The notes beneath the pieces are model-generated. The model was not told where the DNA came from. It saw nothing but the letters and a program-made list of their open reading frames with translations, and made no database searches. Positions 1-10,899 of a stretch of 64,000 nt of DNA are shown here, in pieces. Source of the stretch: Diphasiastrum complanatum. Lineage: Eukaryota > Streptophyta > Lycopodiopsida > Lycopodiales > Lycopodiaceae. How positions within the stretch are numbered: the first letter of the stretch is position 1; each line of letters starts with the position of its first letter. The stretch is from assembly GCA_029204225.1 (NCBI GenBank), contig CM055114.1:10499948-10563947 (forward strand), given 5' to 3'. A program made the translations under genes and the position numbers.

Positions 1-420
1 CGAATTCTTCAATATTCCCCCGACCGTCTAGTAAATATAACTTGAACTAAGCATGCTTCTTTCAAAACTTTCGCTTCGAGTCGTTGTGCTTCAAAAATTG
101 GTACTCCTTAATCCGGATGTACTCTAGTGCATACAAACATGTTGAGCCTATGTACAACTCCACTGATCCGAATGGAGAGACTTTAAACTTTTTCTGGATT
201 ATGACCCAACATAGACATCCCTTCTATTCTATGCTGAGTTGGTCCCATAATCAGAGGAAGTCTTCTTTATCCCAATCCATCTACCAATTCTCGAATGTCA
301 TGTCTATTGTGCCTAGTAGTATCAAATAGTCGACACACCATTGTAACTCGATATTAACATGGCAAGGACACCACTTCCAGAATCTTTCAGAAAAAACTTG
401 AAAGCGTTCTGCACATACCT
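1..420 (-). other. 3' non-coding end of the Athila/Tat-type gypsy element
   Basis: No open frame on the minus strand continues past the stop at 421-423. The minus strand carries a G-rich run opposite 18-26 (CCCCCGACC on the plus strand), which could be the polypurine tract just before a 3' LTR, but the LTR would lie outside the window and cannot be checked. The two short plus-strand open frames here have no recognisable content. Confidence 0.4.
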
Positions 421-1440
421 TCAACTGATTCCTCTTCGATGCTTTGCCTTAGGCTGCGCTTTAACCATGTCCTGTCTGTGGATGTCTATAGCAAGCTTAT
501 GGTCTTCGAGCTGCTATTTGAGGTCTGCTACCTCCTTCTGTAGATCAAAAATTTTGATACATGCTTCTGCATACTCCAGGTGATCTACCACCCTTGTATA
601 GTTTCGGGTTGCCTGGAGCTGCTTTGCCAAATCATTGATCTTTTCCAGGGCATGCGAGTATTCCTCGTGTGCTTCTGGCCCGGAGCAGGTAGTTGTCTCG
701 GCCGATAACTCCTTCAGCTCAACAAGTTCTTCTTCGACGAGTGCTTTGTCATTCTCAAGTGAAATCAGAAACTCAACTCAAAAATTCTTGAGCATCTGGT
801 CTTGAAGAGACTACAACTTCGAGGAATCTATCTGGATTAGCCCAGAGCTGCTGCATAGTTGTAAGGCAGTTTCTGACTTTATTCTTTTCATGCTCTCATC
901 ACGAAGTGTGGTCTGCATAGAATCCCTTTTTGCCTTGATCTTATTAAGTTCGGCTATTAATGAATCAAAGTTTTTCTACAATTCTGCAGATTTGGCCTAA
1001 AGTGTCTCATTGCTATCTTGAAAAGACTGGGCTTTCTTATTCAACTTCTGAAGCAGTCGGCCCACAGAGCGATTTTGCTCATTCAACATCCTATTGTCAG
1101 CCTCCATAGATGTGATCTGCTCAGACAACATCTCTATGTTGCTGGTCATCTCGTCTGTGTGCTGGAAGAGCTGCATTATATTCTCTTGAATATGTAGGTC
1201 GTAGGCATGGATCTTTCCAACAATTTTCTTGGCACCCAAGGAAAACTGATAGTAGCATCTATAGAGGTTGTCTTTGTTGTCCTCCTCCTCCCCTTCTGTG
1301 GCCTCTTCATCCACCCCTTTGTCTTTTTCTTGCATCTGGGTGTCAGAGATAGTATCTTCATCGTCCGTGGATGCAGAGCCCTTTGGCTTTTGAGAAGACC
1401 CATCAACTGGGATGACAGCCAAAATTTTGGTTGTAGTAGA
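421..1440 (-). pseudogene. 3' half of gypsy accessory ORF (coiled-coil), inverted
   Basis: One minus-strand frame can be followed from 1,440 to a stop at 421-423, with internal stops near 999, 966, 831, 801 and 531. Most of these fit a CAG (Gln) changed to TAG. The product starts with a Ser/Asp/Glu-rich acidic stretch and then becomes a long heptad-like coiled coil rich in Leu, Glu, Lys and Gln (for example QLFQHTDEMTSNIEMLSEQI). It is the continuation of the ORF at 4,208-5,003 on the other strand. Both halves meet at the 5-bp target duplication TCTAC and are in the same reading frame there. The ORF lies downstream of pol in the element, the place where Athila/Tat elements carry an extra ORF of unknown role. 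No function is assigned. Confidence 0.7.
1436..1440 (-). repeat. Target-site duplication TCTAC (right copy, inverted)
   Basis: The minus strand reads TCTAC directly after the end of the copia LTR. The same five bases precede the intact copia 5' LTR at 4,999-5,003 on the plus strand. The opposite orientation is explained by the inversion of 1,727-10,899. Confidence 0.8.
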
Positions 1441-1726
1441 TGATGCGAATGCGAATGGCAGTTGCGAAAAACACAACAATTCGGATGGATTTCAGATATG
1501 ATTGCTGGTCACTGCGAGCTGTATCATTCCTACAGTCCTCCAGAAAGACATACACTATTGTACTACATTAATAGATTAATGTAGCATTCAACGAAATTCA
1601 AACCAAGGTGCAGAATTTTATGAGCAATTGAATCGGACACACGAATAGTAGCAGACTAATTTACATTCAAGATCAGACAAGATAAGAGTGATATGTGCGC
1701 AACGGCTATAAAAATCATCTATTGAT
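1441..1726 (-). repeat. Detached last 286 bp of the copia 3' LTR
   Basis: Reverse-complementing this stretch gives a close match to 5,660-5,945, the last 286 bp of the 5' LTR of the copia element at 5,004. It ends in CGCATTCGCATCA, an LTR-type CA end. The rest of this LTR copy (646 bp) is at 10,254-10,899. Together they make 932 bp against 942 bp for the 5' LTR, so only about 10 bp is missing at the break. The match stops abruptly at about 1,726, where gypsy reverse transcriptase begins on the other strand. Confidence 0.85.
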
Positions 1727-3680
1727 CCTTATGCCTACAATAAAATGCCCTTTGGTCTTTGTAATGCATCAGCTACTTTCCAGAAAATTATGATGTTAAT
1801 TTTTGCTGCCTTTTTAAGAACATTTCTCGAAATTTTCATTGATGATTTCTGTGTTTACAGTAATGTCAAGACTCATATACAAAAACTGAAGTTTACATTA
1901 TAGAGGTGTCGAGACACTTGTTTGTCACTTCACCCCGAAAAATATTTTTTTGGTATGAGAAAAGTTATACTTCTGGGCCATAGAATATCTAGCAGAAGAA
2001 TTGAAGTCGACAAAAATAAAGTCGAAGTGATAAAGAATCTGTTGATACCTACAAATCTACGTGAACTAAGAGGTTTCTTAGGACATGTTGGTTACTATCG
2101 AAGATTTATCCAGAATCATGCCTATATTGCTGCAGCCCTTACACAGTTACTTAAGAACATTTGCTATTGGTGTTTGTTTGATCCAAAAGGAAAGACCATC
2201 CAATATACTATGCTAGCCACCAACTTAGCTCCTCGGAGAAAAATTATTCGACAACAAAAAAAGAAAGCACTTGGAATGACTTTTACTATAAAGAAATTTT
2301 GGCATTATTTGCTGGGATATGCTTTTATATTCCATGTTGATCATTATGCTTTGAAGTAGCTTGTTAATAAACCTAATTTATCTAGTCGAATAGCTCGCTA
2401 GATTTTGTTGCTACAAGAGTTCACATATCAAGTTGAGCTTCGTCAAGGAAAGTATCATACTAATGATGATTATCTTTCACGACTTAGTACGGGAAGGATT
2501 GAAGAGCCCTTAAGTGATGATTTTCTAGATAAAAATTTATTCGAAATATCTTCTACAAATTTTTTATATTCTGATATTATTATTTATCTCAAAGATCAGA
2601 TATATCCTGAAGGATATGACTTGGAGAAGAAGACAATATTTCAATACAAAGTTACACCTTGTACCATAATTAACAATGTTTTGTACAAGTTGGTGTAGAT
2701 CATCAGTTAAGATGGTGTCTTGAAGTGGAAGATATTCCAAAGATTATTCAAGCCTTACATTCCGAAGATGTCGGTGGACATTTCGCCATGAAGAACATTG
2801 TTAATAAGATAATGACTGCCAAATATTTGTGGCCTAGTATGTTTAAGAATGTCTCCATTTATATTCGATCTTGTGATCCATGCTTGAGATCTGGTAAACC
2901 AACCAATCTATGAATCGATCGTTGACGCCAATCATTCCACTTGCACCATTTGAAAAGTGGGGGATTGATTTTGTGGGTCCAATAAAACCAATTACTTGAC
3001 ACACTAAGTGTCGATAAATTTTGGTTGCGATGGATTATGCAACGAAGAATGTTGAAGCAGAAGCAACGAAACGAAACGATGCGAAAACTGTTGTTGCTTT
3101 TCTGTTCAAATCTATTATTACACGTTATGGTTGTTCTCTTGAGTTAGTCAGTGATTGTGGTACCCATTTTCTTAATGATATGATCTGACTACTGACTACT
3201 AATTTCCTAATCAAACACAGAAAGACAATCCCGTATAATCCTAAAGCCAACGGATAAACTGAAAGAGCAAATGGAATACTATGCAAGATCATAAATAAGA
3301 TCATTGTTTCACATGCTACAGATTGGGATCAAAAGCTACCTTTAGTGCTCTGGGCATATTGAAACACGAAGAAAATCACAATGAAACATACTCCTTATTT
3401 TCTTACATATGGTATGCATCCAATTCTGTCGATTGAATTCGAGGTGCCAACTTTTCGAATACAAGCACAACGAACATATATAGACTTAAGGTTAATGATT
3501 ATGCTTTGATCTATGATAGTCGTCATCAAAAATTTTCTGGAAAGCTACATATGAGATGGATGGGACCGTACAAGGTCATTGAAGTATTTGAAAATGGTTC
3601 TGTCTAGCTTCATTCATTGGACAATGAGTTATTTCCAACGCATATTAATGGTTCCAAACTGAAAAAGTCTTATCTCTGAC
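1727..3680 (+). pseudogene. Ty3/gypsy pol remnant: RT, RNase H, integrase (Athila/Tat type)
   Basis: The translation starts abruptly inside reverse transcriptase at NKMPFGLCNASATFQ (about 1,738-1,785). It then reads FIDDFCVYS, the catalytic box with DD kept (~1,836-1,860), then GHRISSRRIEVD, LRELRGFLGHVGYYRRFI and the RNase H start HVDHYALK. Integrase follows: the zinc-binding H/C region (HSEDVGGHFA, CDPCLRSGK, 2,761-2,895), WGIDFVGPI (~2,961), the second Asp in LVSDCGTHF and the Glu region NPKANG-TERANG (~3,237-3,275). Near the end are KFSGKLHMRWMGPYKVIEVF (~3,532) and a stop at about 3,678. Several stops interrupt the frame (CAA/CAG or TGG changed to stop). The N-terminal RT is absent because an inversion breakpoint lies at 1,726/1,727. 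The matching gag-protease is at 10,900-12,079 on the minus strand. The element is dead. Confidence 0.85.
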
Positions 3681-4207
3681 GAAGGATTTCAAGGGGAGAA
3701 TCTTTTGAGAATCTTTCAAGTATATCTACCTCAAATTTTTCTTTTTCTTACTCCCAAATTTTTCTTGTTATTTACTATTTTATATTTTATTTACTTTTGG
3801 AATTTAGTAAATCTCTTTTTATTGATTGTTTAAATGTACATGTGTTCCCATATGTCATTCTCATTTTTTTCCTTTTTTTTTTTTTGACTACGTGTAAGCG
3901 TAGGCATAGGTTTTTTATTTGAATTTTAAACGGACTTAAGCTAATTAAGATTATCTTTTTAGCTGTCTTGAAAATCGATAAAGCTACCGCCTATGACTTA
4001 TGAATTTGACAGGTGTCAAATCATAGTTGCCATGTACTCATCGTCTCCACAGTGTCATCGTTTAACATTGTTACTTTCTATTTTTCATCTTACACTTTCT
4101 TTTTACTTACTCTTTCGTGTTCACTCGCTCTCGCTCTCCATTGCTAGCTCAATTGCTCTCGTGTTCACTGTTACTCTGCTACCAATCTCACAAATCTACC
4201 GAACAAT
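3681..4207 (+). other. Pol to accessory-ORF spacer of the gypsy element
   Basis: AT-rich spacer with a run of about 14 T near 3,872-3,886 and no coding frame. It separates the end of pol from the accessory ORF, as in Athila/Tat-type elements, where the extra ORF is expressed separately. CT-rich sequence at 4,110-4,200 precedes the ATG. Confidence 0.5.
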
Positions 4208-5003
4208 ATGGATTCTAGCGCAAGCACAAGCACCGGTGTAGCTATCAACTGGAAAATTCATACATCCATCCGACTTGCTTCAATTCACTCCTTATTGGAT
4301 CATTGCAGGTTGAGTAATTTGAAAGTGGACCCATCTATCGTGTTGCTAGAGATCAGCACCGAGTTTGTTCACTCCATTCACATGGTGGCTGACTCTAACT
4401 TCCAGGTTACATTGCGGAACAACACCTTTATTGCAAATGAAGTTGCATTCCCTGAAGCCCTTGAATTGCCAATTGATGGGGCAACCAACTCACTTCCAAG
4501 GACTCCATTGATGAGGCGACTTACTTTTTGTCGAACTGCTTTGTACCAAGCAAAGGGTACAAGATCACCATGGTGAGAGATGTGCAGATGAAATTTTTCT
4601 ACAAGTACACGAACCAGGTGTTGTTCATCACTGATGCTGATGCTACAATCTCAGCACAGAATTTTGGATACATGATAGAGGCTCTAGCAGGCCAACCAGT
4701 ATGCTTTGGCACTATAGCATACAAAGCATTTCTGCGCTAGATCAAACACAAGAAGTTTGTTGCAGTGGGAGCACATATCTCACGCTGGTGCGACCATTTC
4801 GGCATTCTTACATAGACAAAACGAGGTGTATTATCAAGTAGGATGCTGGCAACAATGACTATTGATTTATCAAGCCTCCTGCAGGGCACCCCTGTTCCAC
4901 AAGTCCATCCAGCAGCTGCCACAGCTATGGAAGTTGACACAACAGCAGTCCAGAAGGACTATGTTTCGGATGCTGCTATGCAGAATATATCTGAGCCCTC
5001 TAC
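4208..5003 (+). pseudogene. 5' half of gypsy accessory ORF (plant-transposon-protein-like)
   Basis: The frame starts at ATG 4,208 (MDSSASTSTG) and continues, with one frame change near 4,550 and stops near 4,738 and 4,813, to the copia insertion point at 5,003. The pattern of an EF-VH region, a VTLRNNTFIANE segment and a hydrophobic ELPIDG resembles the N-terminal domain of the 'putative plant transposon protein' ORFs found downstream of pol in Athila-like elements. That comparison is from memory of the family, not a search. The second half is the acidic and coiled-coil segment at 421-1,440 on the minus strand. Function is unknown, and membrane-envelope features are not apparent in this half. 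Confidence 0.6.
4999..5003 (+). repeat. Target-site duplication TCTAC (left copy)
   Basis: The five bases immediately before the copia 5' LTR (TGAAGAAACA...) are TCTAC. The partner lies on the minus strand at 1,436-1,440. The reading frame of the accessory ORF is the same on both sides. Confidence 0.8.
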
Positions 5004-5945
5004 TGAAGAAACAAAATGTTTCTATTATCAAAGCTTTGCTAGCTTTCAGCCCTCACTCTGACAAAAATGCTCACGAACGCGAAAGTCAAAAGACACCAAG
5101 CGAAAATGTTCGCGAACACTCTGACGAAAAGACAAGAACACGAAAAATTCGTGAAAGAGATTTTTTTGCGGTACAATAGGAAAAAGTCAGATGACGAGAA
5201 AGTCAAACGACTCGAAGTGACACAAAAATCATCGCGACACCTTTTTTCTGCCCTCACGCTCCAAAAAGGACCAGCAAGATCGTGCAAGTACTCAGAAGTA
5301 CAAATATCTAATCTGATAGCATGACGTCAATAGATACACTCTAAGTCATGGCTAATCTGCCACTCTTGTAATTCGTGATTAGCTATAGATGTTTAATCAC
5401 TCTAATCTAGAAGTTACACAACATGACTATATACTCTTCTGGTTGATGCATGATATGACACACATGAAGTAGTCTAATGCTAGTAAGCAAGACACACAGA
5501 CATAATACGCGTCCGCCTGTGTGAGAGACAATTCTGCATTGGATCTGTAGATCCACAAGTTCGCTAGTAAGCGAGACATTACTCATGGGAGAATTGTATG
5601 TCTCTCACGCCAACGCACTGCATGGATCTGCATGCAGTGCTTGAAGAATCAGAAGAATTAATAGATGCTCTTTGTAGCCATTGCGCACATATCACTCTTG
5701 TCTTGTCTGATTTTGAATGTAAATTAGTCTGCTACTATTCATGTGTCTGATTCACTTGTTCATAAAAATTTTGCACCTTGGTTTGAGTTTTGTTGAATGC
5801 TACATTAATCTGTTAACATAGTACAACAGTGTCTCTCTACATTTTGGAGGACTGTAAGAATGATACAGTTGGCAGTGACTAGCAATCATATCTGAAATCA
5901 ATCTGAATTGTTTGTTTTTCACGACTGCCATTCGCATTCGCATTA
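5004..5945 (+). repeat. Copia 5' LTR (942 bp)
   Basis: It begins TGAAGAAACAAAATG and ends CGCATTA, where the detached 3' LTR copy ends CGCATCA. The first 646 bp match 10,254-10,899 and the last 286 bp match the reverse complement of 1,441-1,726. The short open frames on both strands in 5,039-5,324 occur identically in the other LTR copy (10,289-10,574), so they are LTR sequence and not genes. Confidence 0.9.
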
Positions 5946-5946
5946 G

Positions 5947-5958
5947 TGGTATCAGAGC
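5947..5958 (+). promoter_or_regulatory. Primer-binding site for initiator Met-tRNA
   Basis: TGGTATCAGAGC, the complement of the 3' end of plant initiator tRNA-Met, lies one base after the LTR end. It is used to prime minus-strand DNA synthesis. Confidence 0.9.
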
Positions 5959-6056
5959 CTACCCTATCATAATCTGACATAGCCAAAGGCTATCAGATCC
6001 AGGAGTCCAAGCATTCAAACAAATAACCATCAACAAGAGAACGCACTTCAGAAGCA

Positions 6057-9000
6057 ATGGCTTCAATCAGCAACATACAGAGCAAGATCTGTACAGTTCT
6101 GAATTCTTCAGGATCTAACTTTCTAGCCTGAAAAGTTAAGACATCATTGATACTCAAGGGTGAAGGTTTATTCCCTTGGGTGGATGGCACAGAAGAGATG
6201 CCTATGACATTTGGCAAAGAACTACGCAATTGGAAGGAGAAAAATGACAAGGCATTAGTCTTGCTATCTTCATCCATCAAAGATAGTCTCACACTTGACC
6301 TGGCTACACTCTCCAAAGCTAAGGAAATGTGGTACACTACTCACGAGATTTCAAACGAAATCAAGAAGTCAAATATTGATGCTAGAAGATCAATTGACAA
6401 ACCTGTAGTGGGACGACAAAGATCTCACTTCTTTTGTAAGAAAGATGAAGGATCTATTTCTATCACTACACAACTCTGGAGCAGAGAACGCAGTGTCAGC
6501 AAAGAAGCAACTCACTTATCTGTTGAGAGCCTTACCCAGATCTTTCCAAACAACCAGAACCCTGCTCCCGAAAGATCCTACCGTGACCCTCGAAAAAGCA
6601 ATTGTCGAGATTTGAGAGGAAGTCAAGGCTAGAAAACACCTTGATCACAAGGATGGTCCTGACCAGGCCCTCTATGACAACAAAGAAAAATACAAAAAAC
6701 AATTCAAGCCTAAGAGGGAGTCGAATCAAAGGCAGGATCAACAAGCAAAGGGGACCAACAAAGGCAACTGGAAAAGCAAAGGGAGGTCGAAACAACAAGG
6801 TGGAGAAAAGAAGACTTGCGTGAGATGCGGACGAGATGGGCACACAGTTGATACGTGGTGGCTCAATCCGAAAATTGAGTGTATCCACTACCACAAGAAG
6901 GATCATGCAGCCATGGATTGTCGTCTGAACCCGAGGAACAAATCAGCACAGAACAGACAGGAGAACAATAACAGTTCGTCCTATGTCGAGGAGCCTGAGA
7001 GCTCAAAAATGGGTGAAGAGAGATTGAACAAAAATTGTTCCATTGCCTATATTTGTGTAGATGTGTGTGTAGCGTCAACATCTGACACGCATGAGATGAT
7101 CCTAGATTCAGGAGCCACCCACACTTTGTCAAGACAAATAATGTCTGATTTCATAAGTGCTAATCCTTTAAGATTCATAGTTCTTGGAGATGGATCCAAA
7201 CATCAAGTGAACGATATTGGTTCATTGTGGCTCAATACCAATGGCAAAGACATACGAATCAAAGACGTTCTGTTCGTGCCTACACTACAGCAAGATTTCT
7301 TTCTGTGGCAAGAATAACTGATGTAGGGATGCGTGTGACATTTTCTACGAAGCATGCAACGTGATTGATGCCAGTAACAGTGCCCTGATCACTCAAGACA
7401 GAAAAAAAGGTAATTTATATCACCTGGAGGTATGCCTACCTGCAGATCAGGTGCATCAAACTCATGATGATTTGCCAGACACTTTGTGGCATAGGAGACT
7501 ATGCCACATGAACTCAATGGCACTTTACCAAGCAAGCCATCATGGAGCGATAACAGGGGTCAGCATCTGAATGCAACTAGTTCGACCACCTATGATGCAT
7601 GTCTGAAGGGTAAGATGTCATGCACTCCATTTGTCAAAGACTCCTATAGAACGACCAAGATTCTGGAGTTAGTGCATTTTGACATTTGTGGTCCTTTCAA
7701 TGTGATCTCAGTAGGAGACTCAAAATATTATATAGCCTTCATTGATGATTATAATAAATTTGCCAAAGTGTATTTTATTCAGAATAAATCTGAAGCACTT
7801 GATAAATTTACAGAATATGTGAATTGGATTGAGAGATGCACAGACAACAAAGTGAAGCAAATCAGGACAGATCGAGGTGGCAAATACATCTCGAATCGCT
7901 TCACCAGCTTCTACAATGATCGTGGCATCATTCATAGAAGGACTGTAGCCTACACACCACAACACAATGGTGTTCCAAAAAGAAAGAATAGGACCCAGAT
8001 GGAAGTTGTCCGATGCATGATGGCCTACTCGAAAGCTCCAAGGGTACTGTGGGCTGAAGCAATAGCTACAGTTGCATACATCCAGAATAGGACAGAGATG
8101 TCTGGTGTCCCTCACATGACACCACACGAGTTATGGTGGGGTAGAAAGCCCAACCTGTCTCACATCAAAATCTTTGGATGTGTAGCTTATGCACATATTC
8201 ATGATAAGCTTCGAAAGAAGCTTGATGAAAAAGTTGAACAGGGATAATGGTAGGTTATGACAACAATTCATCATATTACAGAGTCTACATGCCAGACACG
8301 AACACTGTGAAAATAGTGAGAGATGTCAGATTTGATGAGAGCAGGACAATGGCCAATGACGATCCTATCAGCTATGAGGTTCTGGAGAGACAGTACGATG
8401 ATTTGTCACCAGTGACTGAGGGAGCAGAAGACGAACACGAAAACAAAATTTTTTGAGTCGCCTCACATTCGAGCGACGAATCAAAAGACAAAAGATTCGA
8501 GAGGCAGCCTACTGCTACAGTTTTTGTAAACCAAGATGGTTCCGGACCTAGCAGATCAGACCAAGAAAAAGGCATTGCTGTCCCAGAAGGATCTCCTAGA
8601 AGGTCGACAAGGCCACGAAGAGCGCCAACAAGATACGTGTCAGGCAGCTCTGCTTCTACATCAGAAGAGCTCTATGGATTCAGTGGAGAACCACAAACTT
8701 TCGAGAAAGCGATTGAATGTCCAAAGAAGGACAAATGGATCCAAGCCATGAACAAAGAGATGGAATCCATGAGGAAGAACCAAGTATGGACGTTGCAGCC
8801 ATTACCACATAAGTGCAAGACTGTCGAATACAAATGAGTTTTCAAGCTCGAGTATGGACTGAATGAGAATGTCTCAAAATACAAGACAAGACTGGTAGCG
8901 AAGGGATTTTCTCAGAGATATGGTATTGACTACTCTAAATTCTCCTATCATCAAACATTCGTCCCTATGATTGTTATTTGCATATGTAGATGCTTATGAC

Positions 9001-10220
9001 CTCAGGACCCACATTGTGGATGAGAAGACAACCTTCTTGCAAGGTGAGTTAGACGAAGAAGTCTACATGGATCAACCCCCAAGATATGTCTCGAATTCAC
9101 TTCCTGATTATGCATGCAAAATGCATAGAAGTATCTACGGTCTGAAACAGTCAGCTCGACAATGGTACAAGAAGAAGGATCAAGTCCTGAAATCATTAGG
9201 ATTCAAGCCACTGATGGTTGTTTCCAATGTGTATGTCATATTCACAGATGGACAAATCATCATTGTGGCTATATATGTGGACGACACTCTGATACTCTAC
9301 AAGAGTGAAAAACTGATTGCTGAAGTGAAGAAAGACATCTCAAAACATTTCGAGATCGTGGATCTGGGAGAAGCCAGGTGTTACCTTGGCTTGCAAATTG
9401 ACAGGGACTATGAGGGAGGTAAGTTGTACCTTCACCAGTCCAGATACACCCAAAAAATCCTATTTGGGATGTTGAATTGCAAAGGAGCGAATACTCCAAT
9501 GCTTGCATAAACGGTGTTGACAAATGATGATTGTCCGAGGACTGAAGAAGAGAGATAACAAATGCAGTTCTCACCTTACAGAAAGCTGATAGGTTCACTG
9601 ATGTACCATGCAGACACACACACCCTGACATTGCTTATGCAGTGTTCAAGATGAGCCAATTCTGTACAAATCTAGACTCAACACATTGGAAGATTGCAAA
9701 ACAAATTTTGCAATATCTTCAATTAATGAGAGATTATGGCTTGTGTTATTGTTGTGATGCAGGGTTCAAGATGCTTTCCTACAGTGATGCTAGCTGGGCA
9801 TCCCTCAAGGACGATTGTAAAAGCGTTTCAGGAGGATGCACCATCGCGTCAGGAGTGGCAGTTCTCTGGGTCAGCAAGAAGCAGACCATTGTGGCTCAAT
9901 CATCCTACGAAGCAGAGTACGTTGCATCAGCGAAAATGGCCAATGAAATAATTTGGCTCAGGCATTTCCTAGACGAATTGGGCGAAACAAGAAATGAGCC
10001 TCTGGTTTTGCAGATGGATAACACATCTACAATACATCTAACGAAAGATCATGTATTCCACTCAAGGACGAAACACGTTTCGATCAAGTACCACTAAATC
10101 AGGGATCTGATTGAGGAGAAGATGGTGCAGACCACCTTAATCGGAACGAAAGACATGATTGCTGACATCTCACAAAAGCCCTAGACAAAAGACGTTTTGA
10201 GAGACAGAGGAGCAGTCTTG
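6057..10220 (+). pseudogene. Degenerate copia gag-pol
   Basis: The first ATG of the gag frame is at 6,057, with an early stop (AWK changed to A-stop-K). Gag contains the DKALVLLSSSIKDSL helix typical of copia gag. A zinc-knuckle region lies at 6,820-6,930 (CVRCGRDGHTVDTWW, then CIHYHKKDHAAMDC); the first knuckle has Trp where Cys is expected. Protease: ILDSGATHTLS at ~7,098. Integrase: WHRRLCHMN at ~7,486, FIDDYNKF, RTDRGGKY and NGVPKRKNRT, where Lys replaces the usual catalytic Glu. RT: VDEKTTFLQGELDEEVYMDQP, SIYGLKQSARQWY and an intact YVDD at ~9,274. RNase H: YSDASWASL, SSYEAEYVA and QMDNTSTIHL. Stops or frame changes occur near 7,317, 8,247, 8,456, 8,837 and 9,510, and a small deletion near 8,960 removes part of RT. 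It is not functional. Confidence 0.88.
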
Positions 10221-10243
10221 GAGTCGTCAAGCTATCATGCTTT

Positions 10244-10252
10244 GAGAGGGAG
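10244..10252 (+). promoter_or_regulatory. Polypurine tract
   Basis: GAGAGGGAG directly precedes the 3' LTR start TGAAGAAACA at 10,254. It primes plus-strand DNA synthesis in LTR retrotransposons. Confidence 0.8.
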
Positions 10253-10253
10253 C

Positions 10254-10899
10254 TGAAGAAACAAAACATTTCTATTATCAAAGCTTTGCTAGCTTTCAGC
10301 CCTCACTCTGACAAAAATGTTCACGAACGCGAAAGTCAAAAAACACCAAGCAAAAATGTTCGCGAACACCCTGACGAAAAGACACGAACACGAAAAATTT
10401 GTGAAAGAGAATTTTTTGCAATATAGTAGGAGAAAGTCAGATGACGAGAAAGTCAAACGACTCGAAGTGACACGAAAATCGTCGCGACACCTTCTTTCTG
10501 CCCTCACGCTCAAAAAAGGACCAGCAAGATCATGCAAGTATCTAGAAGTACAGATATCTGATCTGATAGCATAACGTCAGCAAATACACTCTAGGTCATG
10601 GCTAATCTGCCACTCTTGTAGTTCATGATTAGCTATAGATGTTTAGTCACTCTAATCTAGAAGTTACACAATGCGACTATATACTCTTCTGGTTGATGCG
10701 TGATACGACACACATGAAGTAGTCTAATGCTAGTAAGCAAGACACACAGACTGAATACGCGTCCGCCTGCGTGCGAGACAATTCTGCATAGGATCTGTAG
10801 ATCCACAAGTCCGCTAGTAAGTGAGACATTACTCGTGGGAGAACTATATTTCTCTCACGCCAATGCACTACGTGGATCTGCATGCAGTGCTTGAAGAAT
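10254..10899 (+). repeat. Copia 3' LTR, first 646 bp only
   Basis: It matches 5,004-5,649 and stops abruptly at GCTTGAAGAAT. The remaining LTR tail is on the opposite strand at 1,441-1,726. The end of this segment is the right breakpoint of the inversion. Confidence 0.9.

Larger units (their letters stand above)
5004..10899 (+). mobile_element. Ty1/copia element inserted in the gypsy accessory ORF
   Basis: The element has a 942-bp 5' LTR, a Met-tRNA primer-binding site, degenerate gag-pol in the order gag, protease, integrase, RT, RNase H (the copia order), a polypurine tract and the first 646 bp of the 3' LTR. The last 286 bp of the 3' LTR are at 1,441-1,726 in inverted orientation. The two LTRs differ at scattered positions over their shared length, and pol has several stops and frame changes, so this is an old insertion. 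It landed inside the accessory ORF of the gypsy element before the inversion. Confidence 0.9.

Noticed and set aside
5039-5324. Overlapping open frames of ~82-105 codons on both strands, repeated at 10,289-10,574
   Set aside because: They lie in the two copies of the copia LTR. Their repetition is LTR duplication, not conservation of a gene.
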